From SKVR01 sp046291875 (GTDB lineage: Bacteria; Bacteroidota; Bacteroidia; Bacteroidales; UBA7960), in assembly GCA_046291875.1 (NCBI GenBank), contig JBKBSF010000025.1:1-64000 (forward strand): a stretch of 64,000 bases of DNA, read 5' to 3'. Under the pieces are notes generated by a model. It was given only the letters and a program-made list of their open reading frames with translations. It was not told where the DNA came from and searched no databases. Of the stretch, positions 35,207-45,121 are shown piece by piece. Numbering within the stretch: the stretch's first letter is position 1; the number at the start of each line of letters is the position of its first letter. The position numbers were made by a program, and so were the translations under genes.

Positions 35207-36691
35207 ATGATAAACCTACGAATACTTTTCATTCTGGTCCTGCTGTCTGGTTCTGCCCTGTTTGCCGCACATGGACCAGACAACCGTCAACAGGTAATGG
35301 AGACCATTACCTCCGAAGAAGTTATGTCATATGTGCATGAGTTGGTCAGGCCAGAATACCTGGGCAGGCTTGCGGGTAGTCCGGAATATATGGAGGTTGC
35401 TTGCTGGGTTGCACGGCAATTGCAGGAATGGGGTATAAAGCCCCTGGGAGATGATGGCAGTTATTTTCAGAATTTCCCCTGGCCCTACACCAGGGTCAGA
35501 AGCGTAGGGTCGTTGTTGCTGCACAGGGGAGGAGAGCAATGGACATTAACCGCCCCCAACGATTATTATCCGGGTGCCAACTCTGCCAACGGCACCACCC
35601 ACGCGCAGGTGGTATTTGCCGGATATGGTATCAGTGCACCTGAGTTGAATTATGACGACTTTGCCGGGATGGATGTAAAGGGTAAAATCGTGATGATTGC
35701 AGGGGGCACTCCCTACCGTGGCAACCACCCCGACACGCTCAATATGTGGGGCCCTTACAGCGGATCAGTTTACAAGATGGAAAATGCATACCTGAAAGGT
35801 GCTGCAGGCGTATTGTACCTTGATAAGCTTGCCAATCCGGGAGCTCCTTATTTCGATGACTTCCGGTATGCACATATCGACAACAGTGTGGCCGAAAAGA
35901 TCCTGAACTCACCTCTGGCCGATGTGTTGGGTGAGATTCGTCAAAGTGCACGGCCCAACTCTTTTTCTACAGATTTTGAAGCAACCCTTACCTCCGACAC
36001 TGAATTTATTGCAGATGGCAACACTGCCAATGTTATTGGGTACTTGCCTGGATACGACCCTGAATTGAAACATGAGGCCATCATCCTGGGTGCTCATCTC
36101 GACGGGCAAGGTAATCTGGGGTTTCATTTTGAAGGAGCACTGGACAACGCTTCCGGAGTAGCCGATGTAATGGCTGCAGCCCGTGCCCTTGCTCAATTCA
36201 GGGGGCAGATGAAAAGGTCAGTGGTATTCATCTTTTTCGGAGCTGAGGAGGTGGGTCTGGTGGGCAGCATTCACTATTGCAAGAACCCTGCATTCAGCCA
36301 GGAAAACACCCTGTTGTTTATGAACCTCGATATGGTGGGCAACGGGCAAGGGCTGGCACTGTGGCATGGCGAGTCGTATCCTGAGATTTATACACATTTT
36401 GCCCGCAACAACCAACAGTTTATCGGGCGCAACCTGCGCACCAGCCCGGGAAACATGCCTGCGGGAAGACCCCGTACGGATGGAGCAGTGTTTATGCAGC
36501 ATGGCTTCCGAACCTTGCATGTGGGAACCACCGACCGTGTAAATCCCATGTACTATCACGATCCGCGCGATGTGGCCTCCAACCTGGTGCCTGATATCAT
36601 GCGCGATGTATCCAGGTTGCTGTTTCTGGGGGTGCTGGATCTTGCCAATGACAACAGCATCAGGGCAAATGAGTTGAACCTGATCCGTTAG
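35207..36691 (+). CDS. M28-family aminopeptidase with PA domain, secreted
   Basis: 494 aa with signal peptide (MINLRILFILVLLSGSALFA). A PA-like insertion (about 115-230) precedes the M28 catalytic domain. Zinc ligands and catalytic residues are visible: GAHLDGQG (His-x-Asp), GALDNASGVAD (bridging Asp), FGAEEVGLVGS (Glu-Glu) and NLDMVGNG (Asp). A late His is in YYHDPRDV. It removes N-terminal residues from peptides in the periplasm or outside. Its last 4 bp overlap the end of the convergent DUF4407 gene. Confidence 0.92.
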   Translation: MINLRILFILVLLSGSALFAAHGPDNRQQVMETITSEEVMSYVHELVRPEYLGRLAGSPEYMEVACWVARQLQEWGIKPLGDDGSYFQNFPWPYTRVRSVGSLLLHRGGEQWTLTAPNDYYPGANSANGTTHAQVVFAGYGISAPELNYDDFAGMDVKGKIVMIAGGTPYRGNHPDTLNMWGPYSGSVYKMENAYLKGAAGVLYLDKLANPGAPYFDDFRYAHIDNSVAEKILNSPLADVLGEIRQSARPNSFSTDFEATLTSDTEFIADGNTANVIGYLPGYDPELKHEAIILGAHLDGQGNLGFHFEGALDNASGVADVMAAARALAQFRGQMKRSVVFIFFGAEEVGLVGSIHYCKNPAFSQENTLLFMNLDMVGNGQGLALWHGESYPEIYTHFARNNQQFIGRNLRTSPGNMPAGRPRTDGAVFMQHGFRTLHVGTTDRVNPMYYHDPRDVASNLVPDIMRDVSRLLFLGVLDLANDNSIRANELNLIR

Positions 36692-37902
36692 TCTTTTTCC
36701 TGTTCCGTGGGCGAAGAATCTGCTTTTTCTTCCGTTGTGCTCTGCAGCTCTTCCATCTGGCTGAGTTTTTCCAGTTCTAACTCCTTCCATCGCTGAATGG
36801 TCTTGCGTGCGATTTCGATCTCAGCATCGGTCATTTCTCTGAAGGAGGTTCGGCTTACATCCTTTTCTTTGCGAAGGGCGTTTCGGCTTTGCTCCTCAAG
36901 GATTGTTATGTTTTCAAGGGTACGCTGCTCCAGTCGTGTCATATGCTCCAGACGGTATTTGGAGAATACATGCTCGTGTTTTTCCAGCAGGTCGTCGTAG
37001 GGGCCTCGTGGAGAAATAAGTTTCACCAGTATGGGTGCGGTTTCCACTGCAATGAAAAGCAAAATGATAAACAAATTGGCCAGGTAGATGGCCCGGCTTT
37101 GCCGGGTTAATGCTCCCAGGGCATCAATGCGCGCGGCAAACCCATCATAGTTATCAATGGTGGCCTGTTGCAGTTCAATATGGCGTGAGCGGTTCTCGTA
37201 AAGCACGGCAATTTCTTTTTCCAGCTGATCTATCTTTTCCTGATTTCTTCTGCGGGTTTCCATAAGGTCCTGCCGGGCTTCTTCCAGTTGCTGCTCCTTC
37301 AGACGTGCATTCCTGCCAATACCCGGTATGCCACTGGTACCTGAAGTGGCAACACCGAAGCGCTCCCAGTCGTATTCTGTTTGTTTCTGATTTCTGAATT
37401 CCTCCTTCAGTATAATTTCCCTGCGGAGTTCTGCCACCTGTTGCTGTTTCTCTTCGATCTCCGGAAAGCTCTCAAAAACAGCCTCTTTGGTAAGCTGAAG
37501 CTGTTGGGTCTTTTTCTGGTCAATCTCCCTGAGAATCTCTCTTTCAAATATTTTCAGTTCCAAAGGTTTGGAAATTACAAATGCCAACAATACAGCCAGC
37601 ATGAGCCTGGGGAAGGCCATGCCCAGCTCGCGCAGGAAGTGACTTCGTTTTTTCATGCTGGAAACAATGTACCTGTCCAGGTTAAAGATCATGCTTCCCC
37701 ATACCAATCCAAATCCGATGGCTATCCAGGGTTGTCTGAAAACAGTGTAAAGAGCGTAAGAAGAGGAGATGGCAGCAAAAACCCCTGTAGACAGCACTGT
37801 GCCTCCAATACCTGCATACTTGCTCGATTCTGTAGGGCATCTTTTCAGTAAGGCAATATGGGCGCCAGAGCAAAACCAGAAAAAATTGCGAAAAATTGTC
37901 AT
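36688..37902 (-). CDS. DUF4407 membrane protein with long coiled coil
   Basis: Start at ATG 37902 (MTIFRNFFWFCSGAHIALL), 404 aa. The N-terminal region has several membrane segments (about 40-125) including FNLDRYIVSSMKKRS, a DUF4407 hallmark. A Glu/Lys/Gln-rich coiled coil follows (about 130-260), then one more membrane segment (IYLANLFIILLFIAVETAPIL) and a charged C-terminal tail ending in SPTEQEKD. Function of the family is unknown; the layout suggests an inner-membrane scaffold or mechanosensing role, which is speculation. Confidence 0.87.
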   Translation of the reverse strand: MTIFRNFFWFCSGAHIALLKRCPTESSKYAGIGGTVLSTGVFAAISSSYALYTVFRQPWIAIGFGLVWGSMIFNLDRYIVSSMKKRSHFLRELGMAFPRLMLAVLLAFVISKPLELKIFEREILREIDQKKTQQLQLTKEAVFESFPEIEEKQQQVAELRREIILKEEFRNQKQTEYDWERFGVATSGTSGIPGIGRNARLKEQQLEEARQDLMETRRRNQEKIDQLEKEIAVLYENRSRHIELQQATIDNYDGFAARIDALGALTRQSRAIYLANLFIILLFIAVETAPILVKLISPRGPYDDLLEKHEHVFSKYRLEHMTRLEQRTLENITILEEQSRNALRKEKDVSRTSFREMTDAEIEIARKTIQRWKELELEKLSQMEELQSTTEEKADSSPTEQEKD

Positions 37903-38082
37903 AAAATAAAGTTTTTCAGACTTCCCGGAGTGCTGGCTGTTGCGGACAGGCATAGCGCTTGGGCATTGTCCGGAGATAATTCAGGTAAAAAACACCTGTA
38001 TAGTTTCTGCTCTAAATTAATCCTTTTTGTGTCAGACAGGGTAGGGTTTTACGAAATTTTGATGATCTTGCCATGGCATCAT

Positions 38083-39741
38083 CTAGTTGCTGATAATTGC
38101 CGAAGCACTATCCCGCAATACCGTGTGTTTAATTCCAGTGAGGTAAGCATTCCACCAATAGTGAAATACAAAACGACTGGGGTCGCGTTCAAAATCGATG
38201 GTGCCTATGCGCAGGTTGTTGTTGGTTGCAGGGTTGTGGGGATGATACACCAGATTTCTTCCGAGCCAGCCCACAATATTGCGTCGTATCTGGCTTCTTG
38301 AGGGTTCCATTTCAAGGGTCAGACCTTGGTAGCGCATCTGCAAGGTGCCTGAAGCATGGAAGTCATTCCCGCTGAATTGGAACAACGAATGATGGTGTGT
38401 GCCAGCTTCGATCTTTATACCGGTAAGAGGAACCAACGCTGGGTTGATAGCTGAAAAGTTGAGCCTTTCCAGTTCTCCTTTGGCTGTAAAACCTCCTGAG
38501 GAATCCTTCAGATTGTAAACAAAACCGGCCTTTAGCAAGGCGTTTCCAAATATCTGCGCACGGGCCTCGATGGTCATAAGGCTATCGTTTTGCAGTTTTT
38601 CGGGCAGGTTGCTGATATTCCTGAGCGTTGCCGATAACTCCCTGAAATCCACATATCCCTTTGTCGTTTTGTTTTCTGGTCGTTCAGAATAAATAATGCT
38701 GTAGTTTTCCAGGCTTAGGGTTGCAATATCCAAGAAAAAGGGAGCTTCCTGAATGCGCCGCACAGGCATGAGTGGGCGTCTTTGCAAATCGAGTGTAAGG
38801 CTGCGGTCGCGGAATATGTCAGCTTCTCCTCCTTCTACACTGATGTGGTAACAGGAAAGAGTGTTTTTATTGATCAGGTTGTGAATCTCTAATCCGGAAA
38901 ACGTTACCCTTTTAATTAAAACGTTTGCCATGTCGGTCTGATGGGTGATGTGGTTTTGAAATTCATGCTCGTCGTAAAGGGGAGTGATCTTGAGATTGCT
39001 GGCAGTCAGGGTGGAGGCTCTTCCATCAAAAGAGATCCCATCGGAGGAGTATTTGTAAAGACTGTTGGTTGGGGTAAACCCCAAACTGCCGGTATGCAGA
39101 CTTATTGCGGGAAATTCAAAGCGGGGTTTGTCGTCGTATTCTTCTTGTTTTACAATAATGCTTGTTGCAACGCTTATTTTATCTGCAAAGAAAATATTCT
39201 CGATGGTGTCGGAAAGGAGACCGTATTGAATAAATGCCCGGGCTATTGAAAAGTCATCGCAGCGAATGCTCCATGATTTTTCGGGAGCAGATGGTGAGGG
39301 CAGTGTATCAAGGCTGGCGGGGTTCTGTGAAATTTTCAGATCGAGAAAGCCGAGGTGAATACGAGCCAGGGTTCGATGTTGTTTTTTTCGGGCCAGAGAA
39401 AAAAGTGCTGTGGGAGAAAGCCTCAGGTTGTCGGCACGCACTGAGATAATGTTTTTTGGCAGAGTTTCCAGGGCAATCGCACCCATATCTTGCAACCGGG
39501 GCGTTATGGTGATGGAAGGAAATACAATACACGGTGGATTTAGCTTAAAAGCTACCCTTGTAACCTTGATTTCATAAAGATCGGAGCTTTGTTTGTCGAA
39601 TTGTGTCTGTAGATTTTTCTGCACCGCCGTGGTTATGATCTGGGGTAGAAAATAACGTGAAAAGACCACTGCTACTAAAAGAAGTATCAGCGCAATGGCT
39701 GAAATGATCATGAAAAGCTTTTTTGCTGCGGTTTTGGCCAT
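38083..39741 (-). CDS. AsmA-like/DUF748-type inner-membrane anchored protein
   Basis: 552 aa. One N-terminal membrane anchor (LFMIISAIALILLLVAVVFS), then a long beta-rich periplasmic region without obvious catalytic motifs (SITITPRLQDMGAIALETLP, VRADNLRLSPTALFSL). The anchor plus repetitive beta-strand body resembles AsmA/YhdP-type bridge proteins involved in lipid transport or outer-membrane assembly. The assignment rests on architecture, not on a diagnostic motif. It lies in a loose run of minus-strand envelope genes. Confidence 0.68.
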   Translation of the reverse strand: MAKTAAKKLFMIISAIALILLLVAVVFSRYFLPQIITTAVQKNLQTQFDKQSSDLYEIKVTRVAFKLNPPCIVFPSITITPRLQDMGAIALETLPKNIISVRADNLRLSPTALFSLARKKQHRTLARIHLGFLDLKISQNPASLDTLPSPSAPEKSWSIRCDDFSIARAFIQYGLLSDTIENIFFADKISVATSIIVKQEEYDDKPRFEFPAISLHTGSLGFTPTNSLYKYSSDGISFDGRASTLTASNLKITPLYDEHEFQNHITHQTDMANVLIKRVTFSGLEIHNLINKNTLSCYHISVEGGEADIFRDRSLTLDLQRRPLMPVRRIQEAPFFLDIATLSLENYSIIYSERPENKTTKGYVDFRELSATLRNISNLPEKLQNDSLMTIEARAQIFGNALLKAGFVYNLKDSSGGFTAKGELERLNFSAINPALVPLTGIKIEAGTHHHSLFQFSGNDFHASGTLQMRYQGLTLEMEPSRSQIRRNIVGWLGRNLVYHPHNPATNNNLRIGTIDFERDPSRFVFHYWWNAYLTGIKHTVLRDSASAIISN

Positions 39742-39772
39742 ACCAGTGACTTTTAATTTTGATGCAAAAACA

Positions 39773-39994
39773 TCAGTATTTTTTCTTCAAAGGATCAAGC
39801 AGCCGATCCAACCCATTGATCTTGATTTCGTAAATGGTTTGCAACATCATACCCAGTTTGCCAGGCGGAAATCCCTGTCGTTGAAACCATTCCAGGTACG
39901 AAACAGGCAGGTTGCACAGAAGAGTGCCTTTGTGTTTTCCGAAAGGCATGGGGGTTTTTACGATGTCTTGAAGGAGTTGGGGATTGTGTTGCAT
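39773..39994 (-). CDS. DUF3820 small protein
   Basis: 73 aa. The pattern MPFGKHKGTLLCNLPVSYLEWF is the DUF3820 signature (FGKHKG..l.dlP..YL.W), followed by FPPGKLGMMLQTIYEIK. The family is widespread and sometimes called a putative quorum-sensing-regulated virulence factor; its true function is unknown. It starts at ATG 39994, 31 bp upstream of the AsmA-like gene, and both probably share a transcript. Confidence 0.9.
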   Translation of the reverse strand: MQHNPQLLQDIVKTPMPFGKHKGTLLCNLPVSYLEWFQRQGFPPGKLGMMLQTIYEIKINGLDRLLDPLKKKY

Positions 39995-40036
39995 GTTTTA
40001 GGATCAAAGATATGTAAAAGATTGTATTGGTTTTTA

Positions 40037-40075
40037 AAAAAAGCCCTGCCGGAACACTGTCGGCAGGGCTTTTTT
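40037..40075. terminator. Rho-independent terminator
   Basis: AAAAAAGCCCTGCCG pairs perfectly with CGGCAGGGCTTTTTT around a 9-nt loop, 20 bp after the stop of the zinc-peptidase gene on the minus strand. Confidence 0.94.
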
Positions 40076-40095
40076 ACATGATTGGGTTCAATAAA

Positions 40096-42135
40096 TTATT
40101 TCATAGCAGCCAGTGCCCTTTCAACAGCAGCAAAGATGGGCTCATTGCTGATCTGTTCGCCCACGGCTCTGTGCATCCAGTGCCTGGGGGTTAGCTGGCC
40201 CAGGGCAAAAATGCGAAGTACCTCAGAGGCAAAGTCGTGCTCCGCCATATAATCTTCCAGCTGGAACATGATTAGGCGGCCGTAGGGATAGTTCATCAGG
40301 TACAGCGGCGACTGGATCATGTGCGAATAAATGGCCAGGATAGGGGTGTCTTCTTCTCCGAAAACATCTGCGTAATACTCGTTCCATATCTCTTTGGCAA
40401 TCCTCAGTACCGCTTCCTTAAGCTGCTGTGCTGTGGCATCGGGGTTGTCGTAAAGCCATTTCCAAACCTCCATGTCGATGAGCGAAACACCCATCATCTC
40501 ATAGTTATCCCAGAAAATGTCGAGCACTTCCAGGTGTTCCATCATCGGGTCGGTTTGTTGTATTCCCAGCAGTTGCAGGTCGCGTTTCTGGAACATAAAA
40601 GCGAGGGCTTCGGTAAAGGCAGTATTGGGTATGCCGTTGATAAAGTAATTGTCAACAAAATGATTGCTGATGGTTTGTTCTACGTTATGTCCAAACTCGT
40701 GGATGGCAATATTGTAGCCTTTGTAGTCCATGCCATCGGCCCCAATGCGTGTACGCAGGTGCGAGGGTTTGGAACGCATGGAAGCGCGCATGGCATGTCC
40801 TGAGCCCCTTGCGGCATCCACTTCAATTTTGTTGGCCAGGAAATCGGCCATTTGGCGGTCGAAGCCAAGATCGCGCAACTGGCGGGCCAGATCAGCATTG
40901 AGTGCTTCAGCGTTGGGATAGAGGCGTTTGGTTATGCGGTCGAGTTCGCTTTCGGAGATTCCTCCTCGGCCGATAAAACCATTGTACCACAGATCGTAGG
41001 GGCGTAGTTCGCGGCCCAATCGCTGGCTGATCACCTGCCCCACTTCGCGCAAAAGCGGAGATGCGGCATATTCTTTAAACAGCTGAGAAACCTCTTCGTA
41101 GGGGATTTCCATACTGCTCTCAAAACGACGCTTGATATAGGTGTCAAGGTTAGAATAGTAGGGGTCGGTCTTGCGGATGGCGTTGAAATTGTCGAGTAGC
41201 ACCTGGTAGCGGCGGGTATCCTCGGGTTGGTAATCTACTTTCTGCCCATCGCGGAAAAGTTCGTTGCTGAAAGGGTTCCACTGGAAACCGGGGTTGTTGA
41301 TCACATCCAGGGGGATGTCCTGGTTGATGATGCGCAGCATTACCTTGTAAAGCATTTCCTGTTTGGGCAATCCGTCGGCTTCGGCATAGTTCGATTTGAT
41401 CTCATCGCGGATGTTCCAGTGAGCCAGCAGGCGCATGTTTTCGGGGAAAAGAGTTGCTCCCTGGTCGTTGAGCAGTTTGCCGGCAAAAATATTATATTCC
41501 GAAATATATAACCTGCCATGGCTGTAGATGGCATTGTTTTCCTGGAGGATATGTGCCGGGATACGTGCACTGAAATAATCACCCAGACGTGCAAAACCCC
41601 ACTGGCGACCGTCCCAGTCGGCACCCAGTTCATTTTTCTCATCCAGGCTGTACTGGGGGAAGTTCAGCACAATGATAAAAGCAATCTTGTTGTTGAAAAG
41701 ATCGTCCTGTACGTGTGCTCCCGGACTGTAGGCGCCAAAGATCTGGTCGATACGGTGTATGGGGCCGCGATCCTCATGGATCTGGCGGTTCAGCTCCAGG
41801 CTAATTCTTCCCAGGTAGCCGAAAAGGTGCTCAAAATTGTAAGCCATACGATCAAAAACCAGATCGAGTTCCTGCTCATCGGCGATGAAATTGTCCATAC
41901 AGAATTGTTCGAAATCGCTGGTGGTGCCATCGGAGGTGCGCCACAGATCGGCAGCGCGTTGCACCCCACGTTCGATCCGGAAGGCATGTGCTTCGCCGTG
42001 TTGTTCCTTAAGCTGGGAGATCACTTTATCGATGGTGTTCTTCCCGATGGGGCTCATTTCACTGTCCTGGGTAGCAGGTCCTTTACAGGCTGCAAACAAC
42101 AGCAAAAGTGCCATTACATAGGTGATTTTCTTCAT
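40096..42135 (-). CDS. Zinc metallopeptidase-like lipoprotein, family uncertain
   Basis: 679 aa. Lipoprotein signal MKKITYVMALLLLFAAC. A gluzincin-like site IAIHEFGHNVEQT (HExxH) is followed about 25-30 residues later by FTEALAFMFQ, whose Glu could be the third zinc ligand. The N-terminal half is helical and polar (RIERGVQRAADLW, FCMDNFIADEQEL). The spacing resembles M2/M3-type helical peptidases, but I could not place it in a named family. It would act at the outer membrane or in the periplasm. It is monocistronic, with its own terminator. Confidence 0.8.
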   Translation of the reverse strand: MKKITYVMALLLLFAACKGPATQDSEMSPIGKNTIDKVISQLKEQHGEAHAFRIERGVQRAADLWRTSDGTTSDFEQFCMDNFIADEQELDLVFDRMAYNFEHLFGYLGRISLELNRQIHEDRGPIHRIDQIFGAYSPGAHVQDDLFNNKIAFIIVLNFPQYSLDEKNELGADWDGRQWGFARLGDYFSARIPAHILQENNAIYSHGRLYISEYNIFAGKLLNDQGATLFPENMRLLAHWNIRDEIKSNYAEADGLPKQEMLYKVMLRIINQDIPLDVINNPGFQWNPFSNELFRDGQKVDYQPEDTRRYQVLLDNFNAIRKTDPYYSNLDTYIKRRFESSMEIPYEEVSQLFKEYAASPLLREVGQVISQRLGRELRPYDLWYNGFIGRGGISESELDRITKRLYPNAEALNADLARQLRDLGFDRQMADFLANKIEVDAARGSGHAMRASMRSKPSHLRTRIGADGMDYKGYNIAIHEFGHNVEQTISNHFVDNYFINGIPNTAFTEALAFMFQKRDLQLLGIQQTDPMMEHLEVLDIFWDNYEMMGVSLIDMEVWKWLYDNPDATAQQLKEAVLRIAKEIWNEYYADVFGEEDTPILAIYSHMIQSPLYLMNYPYGRLIMFQLEDYMAEHDFASEVLRIFALGQLTPRHWMHRAVGEQISNEPIFAAVERALAAMK

Positions 42136-42325
42136 TGTTTGTTAGGGTTATGAGGGTGAAAAATAAAACTCTTGGGGCAAACCTACGGAATTTTTTCGAA
42201 ACACAGTCTTTGAAACATCAGGCTAAAAATCTTATTAATGAAAAGCTAAAGTTGTCTTAACTTTTGTATGGCAGGTTTAGGTTAATATTGTACACCACTT
42301 TCACTAACAATAATAACTTGCTAAA

Positions 42326-44242
42326 ATGATTGTTACAACCCTGAAGCAACAGTTTCTGGTAACGGCCCTTGCTATTGCTCTTTTCTTACTGGTATTGGGT
42401 TTCTTTACTCAATTTGCCATCCGCCGTATAATGCAAAACCATCAATTGTCTTATTTTATTGAATCTCTGGCCCTAATTGAGGCCGAACTGGATAACACCC
42501 ACAAGAGCTTTCTGCTTCTGGAGTCGGTAAACCCCGATTTTTTTGCAGGAGTGGAGAGTCAGCATGTTATTCGTATGGATAGTTTGTTTGAGATCGGAGC
42601 CTCTCACTTTACTTCTATCAGGGGTCATCGTATTTTTCACAGAATTGGCCTGCACGACCAGATAAACACTTTGGAAAACCATATGGACTCAATCCGGTTG
42701 ATTTTCTCATCTCTTGTGCAATCGCTAAAGGAGTATGGTTATGAAAGCTTTGGATTAAGTGGGCAAATGCGCAGGCATATCCATGTGGTTGAACAAGCAC
42801 TTTCCATGAAAAATCAACATGAGCTTTCTGCAATGATGCTGACTCTTCGCAGGCATGAGAAAGACTTCATGCTCAGAAAAGACCGACGCTATATCGAACG
42901 GTTCGACCACACACTTGAGACCTTCATAATAAGAATGAGACAAGTTGGAATCGATGAAAGCCTCATTGCAGGGGTGCGAAACTACCAACGCAGTTTTCAT
43001 GAGCTGGCAGAAATGGAATTGTATATGGGTACAAGTGCTGGTGAGGGTTTGTTGGGCGACCTTACCCGCCAGTTTGGGCAGACAAGGCCTGTAATTACAC
43101 AAATCAGGCAGAAGCTAGAGGTTCATTCATCTCAACAGGTTGCTTTGTATATGCTGGTACTCTTGGTTGCTTTTATACTAATTCCAGTTGGGGTTATCCT
43201 GGTTTATTCTCGTTTGTCAAGACGGATTACCCAGCGACTGTTGTTTTTGCGCGATTATTTAATGCGTATGGGCAAGGGCGAATTACCTCAGCGGATTGAA
43301 TATCCACATCCGGATGAAATTGGTCAGATGATACAATCCGTTAATAATTTGAATGATAACCTAAAAAACACCAGAGAATTTGCCCTGGAAGTGGGCAAAG
43401 GTAATTTTCAAACGCAGATCAATGTTTTTGATAATCAGGGTGATTTGGGCGGAAGTCTGATACAGATGAAATCTCAGTTGGAAAAAGTGGCACTCGAGCA
43501 AAGAGAGCAGAAATTGAAAGAGGAACAACGAACCTGGCATGCAGAGGGTCTAGCTCTATTTGCCCACATAGTGCGCAGCTATTCTGATCGTATCGATGAT
43601 ATGGCATTTGCGGTTATACGAAGCCTTGTGAATTACCTGGAAATTTGTCAGGGAGGATTGTTCAGTATAGAAGAAAACGATCCTCAGGACAGGTTTTTCC
43701 GGTTGGCTGCATGCTATGCCTACGACAGGAAGAAGTTTTTGGAAAGAAAGGTAGAATGGGGTGAGGGACTTTTAGGGGCTGCTGCACTGGAACAGGAAAC
43801 AGTTTATATTACAGATCTTCCCAGTGATTATATGCAGATAACATCAGGTCTGGGAGGTACCCGCCCTGCTTGTCTTCTGGTGGTACCTTTGATCTGCGAT
43901 GATGGTGTCATGGGAGTACTTGAACTTGCTTCAATAGATGATATCCCTCAATACAAAAGAGATTTTGTCGAGAAAATATCAGAAAGCATTGCTTCTCATA
44001 TCGCTCAACTCAGAAACCGTATAAAAACAACCCAATTACTTCAGAGAAGTGAGCAGTTGGCTGAACATCTGAAACAACAAGAGGAGGAACTCCGGCAAAA
44101 TATGGAAGAAATGATGGCAAATCAGGAAGAAGCCGACAGAACCATAGAACTCCTCAGGAGAGAACTCAATGCCAAAGAACATCAGATCAATGTGATACAG
44201 ATGAGAGACTTTCTTCATGCAGACCCTGTATCCCCACAATGA
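42326..44242 (+). CDS. Membrane sensor with HAMP and GAF domains, no output domain
   Basis: 638 aa. TM1 (about 10-32), a helical periplasmic sensor (about 33-270, including LRRHEKDFMLRKDRRY, typical of four-helix-bundle chemoreceptor sensors), TM2 (ALYMLVLLVAFILIPVGVIL), HAMP (about 300-360, PHPDEIGQMIQSVNNLNDNL). A GAF domain (about 400-550, GGLFSIEENDPQDRFFRLAA) and a long C-terminal coiled coil follow. There is no kinase, cyclase or methyl-accepting hairpin. It may signal through a partner binding the coiled coil; similar HAMP-GAF proteins occur beside histidine kinases in Bacteroidota. Confidence 0.85.
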   Translation: MIVTTLKQQFLVTALAIALFLLVLGFFTQFAIRRIMQNHQLSYFIESLALIEAELDNTHKSFLLLESVNPDFFAGVESQHVIRMDSLFEIGASHFTSIRGHRIFHRIGLHDQINTLENHMDSIRLIFSSLVQSLKEYGYESFGLSGQMRRHIHVVEQALSMKNQHELSAMMLTLRRHEKDFMLRKDRRYIERFDHTLETFIIRMRQVGIDESLIAGVRNYQRSFHELAEMELYMGTSAGEGLLGDLTRQFGQTRPVITQIRQKLEVHSSQQVALYMLVLLVAFILIPVGVILVYSRLSRRITQRLLFLRDYLMRMGKGELPQRIEYPHPDEIGQMIQSVNNLNDNLKNTREFALEVGKGNFQTQINVFDNQGDLGGSLIQMKSQLEKVALEQREQKLKEEQRTWHAEGLALFAHIVRSYSDRIDDMAFAVIRSLVNYLEICQGGLFSIEENDPQDRFFRLAACYAYDRKKFLERKVEWGEGLLGAAALEQETVYITDLPSDYMQITSGLGGTRPACLLVVPLICDDGVMGVLELASIDDIPQYKRDFVEKISESIASHIAQLRNRIKTTQLLQRSEQLAEHLKQQEEELRQNMEEMMANQEEADRTIELLRRELNAKEHQINVIQMRDFLHADPVSPQ

Positions 44243-44248
44243 AATAGA

Positions 44249-45121
44249 CTAATTCAGATGCCAGAATACACCTACACTGAGGTCTGTTCTGAAAAACTGG
44301 TGTGGTCTGGAGGTAACCTTTTCTGAACTTTGATTCTCCTCACTCCATTGGCGCACCGTTTTATCGTAATGGATATGGCGGTTTCCACTGAGCATGCTGG
44401 CCTGGATTTGCAGTCCAATCTTTTTTCCGGTGAATGAGGCAATATCAGCACCGAACGTCAATTCAGGAAAAAACAAAAAGGAGGATGAAGTTTGGGTTTT
44501 GTAGATGATCTCTCGACGCAGGTTGCTGTTGGCCTGCTTTTGCCTGAAAGATTCGGAGAATGGGAGCAAAGTAGCATAGGCTACATTAAAGTTAACCGAC
44601 AGAAAGGTGCTCTTGCCCTGCAGGCTGATGCCCGGCCCGGCAAACAGGCAAAGATCATGCATTCTGCGTTGCCGTGTATTGGCATCGGCAAAAAAATCGG
44701 GATCCTGATCCAGATGAAAGCCCTCAAATCCTGTGATCAGGAAGGGGTAACGCATGAAGCCCGCATTCAAACCGATCCATGAACCGCGCGGTTGTGTGAG
44801 CAACTGTAGTTTTAAACTGTTGGGCACAATGTCGTCGGCGGTAAAAGCATCTATGGACAACTGGAAGATTTCGTGGTATTGCAGCTGCAAGGAAAAACCC
44901 AGTAAAATGAATTCGGTGAGCCGCGAATTGTCTGCATAATCCAGAAAATCAAGTTGCGAACCCTTCGAAGCATTTACCTGCATGCTTCGTCCGCCCAGCC
45001 ACAGTGCAGCTTTTTTTATCTGCAGCGAGGCAGGGGGGGGTGTATCTGGCTGCTGAGCCATGCCAGCAAAAATGGGGTTGATTGCTATGGCAAGAATAAG
45101 TGCAGGAAGGAGATTTTTCAT
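44249..45121 (-). CDS. Outer-membrane protein of unknown function, 290 aa
   Basis: The ATG at 45121 overlaps the stop of the upstream gene as ATGA, so it is chosen over ATG 45130. Signal peptide MKNLLPALILAIAINPIFAG. The rest alternates short strands (FILLGFSLQLQYHEIF, FPELTFGADIASFTGKKIG) and ends in VFWHLN. This fits a beta-barrel or OMP-like protein; no named family was recognised. It is translationally coupled to the lipoprotein gene 45118-45741 and probably forms a two-component envelope unit with it. Confidence 0.7.
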   Translation of the reverse strand: MKNLLPALILAIAINPIFAGMAQQPDTPPPASLQIKKAALWLGGRSMQVNASKGSQLDFLDYADNSRLTEFILLGFSLQLQYHEIFQLSIDAFTADDIVPNSLKLQLLTQPRGSWIGLNAGFMRYPFLITGFEGFHLDQDPDFFADANTRQRRMHDLCLFAGPGISLQGKSTFLSVNFNVAYATLLPFSESFRQKQANSNLRREIIYKTQTSSSFLFFPELTFGADIASFTGKKIGLQIQASMLSGNRHIHYDKTVRQWSEENQSSEKVTSRPHQFFRTDLSVGVFWHLN

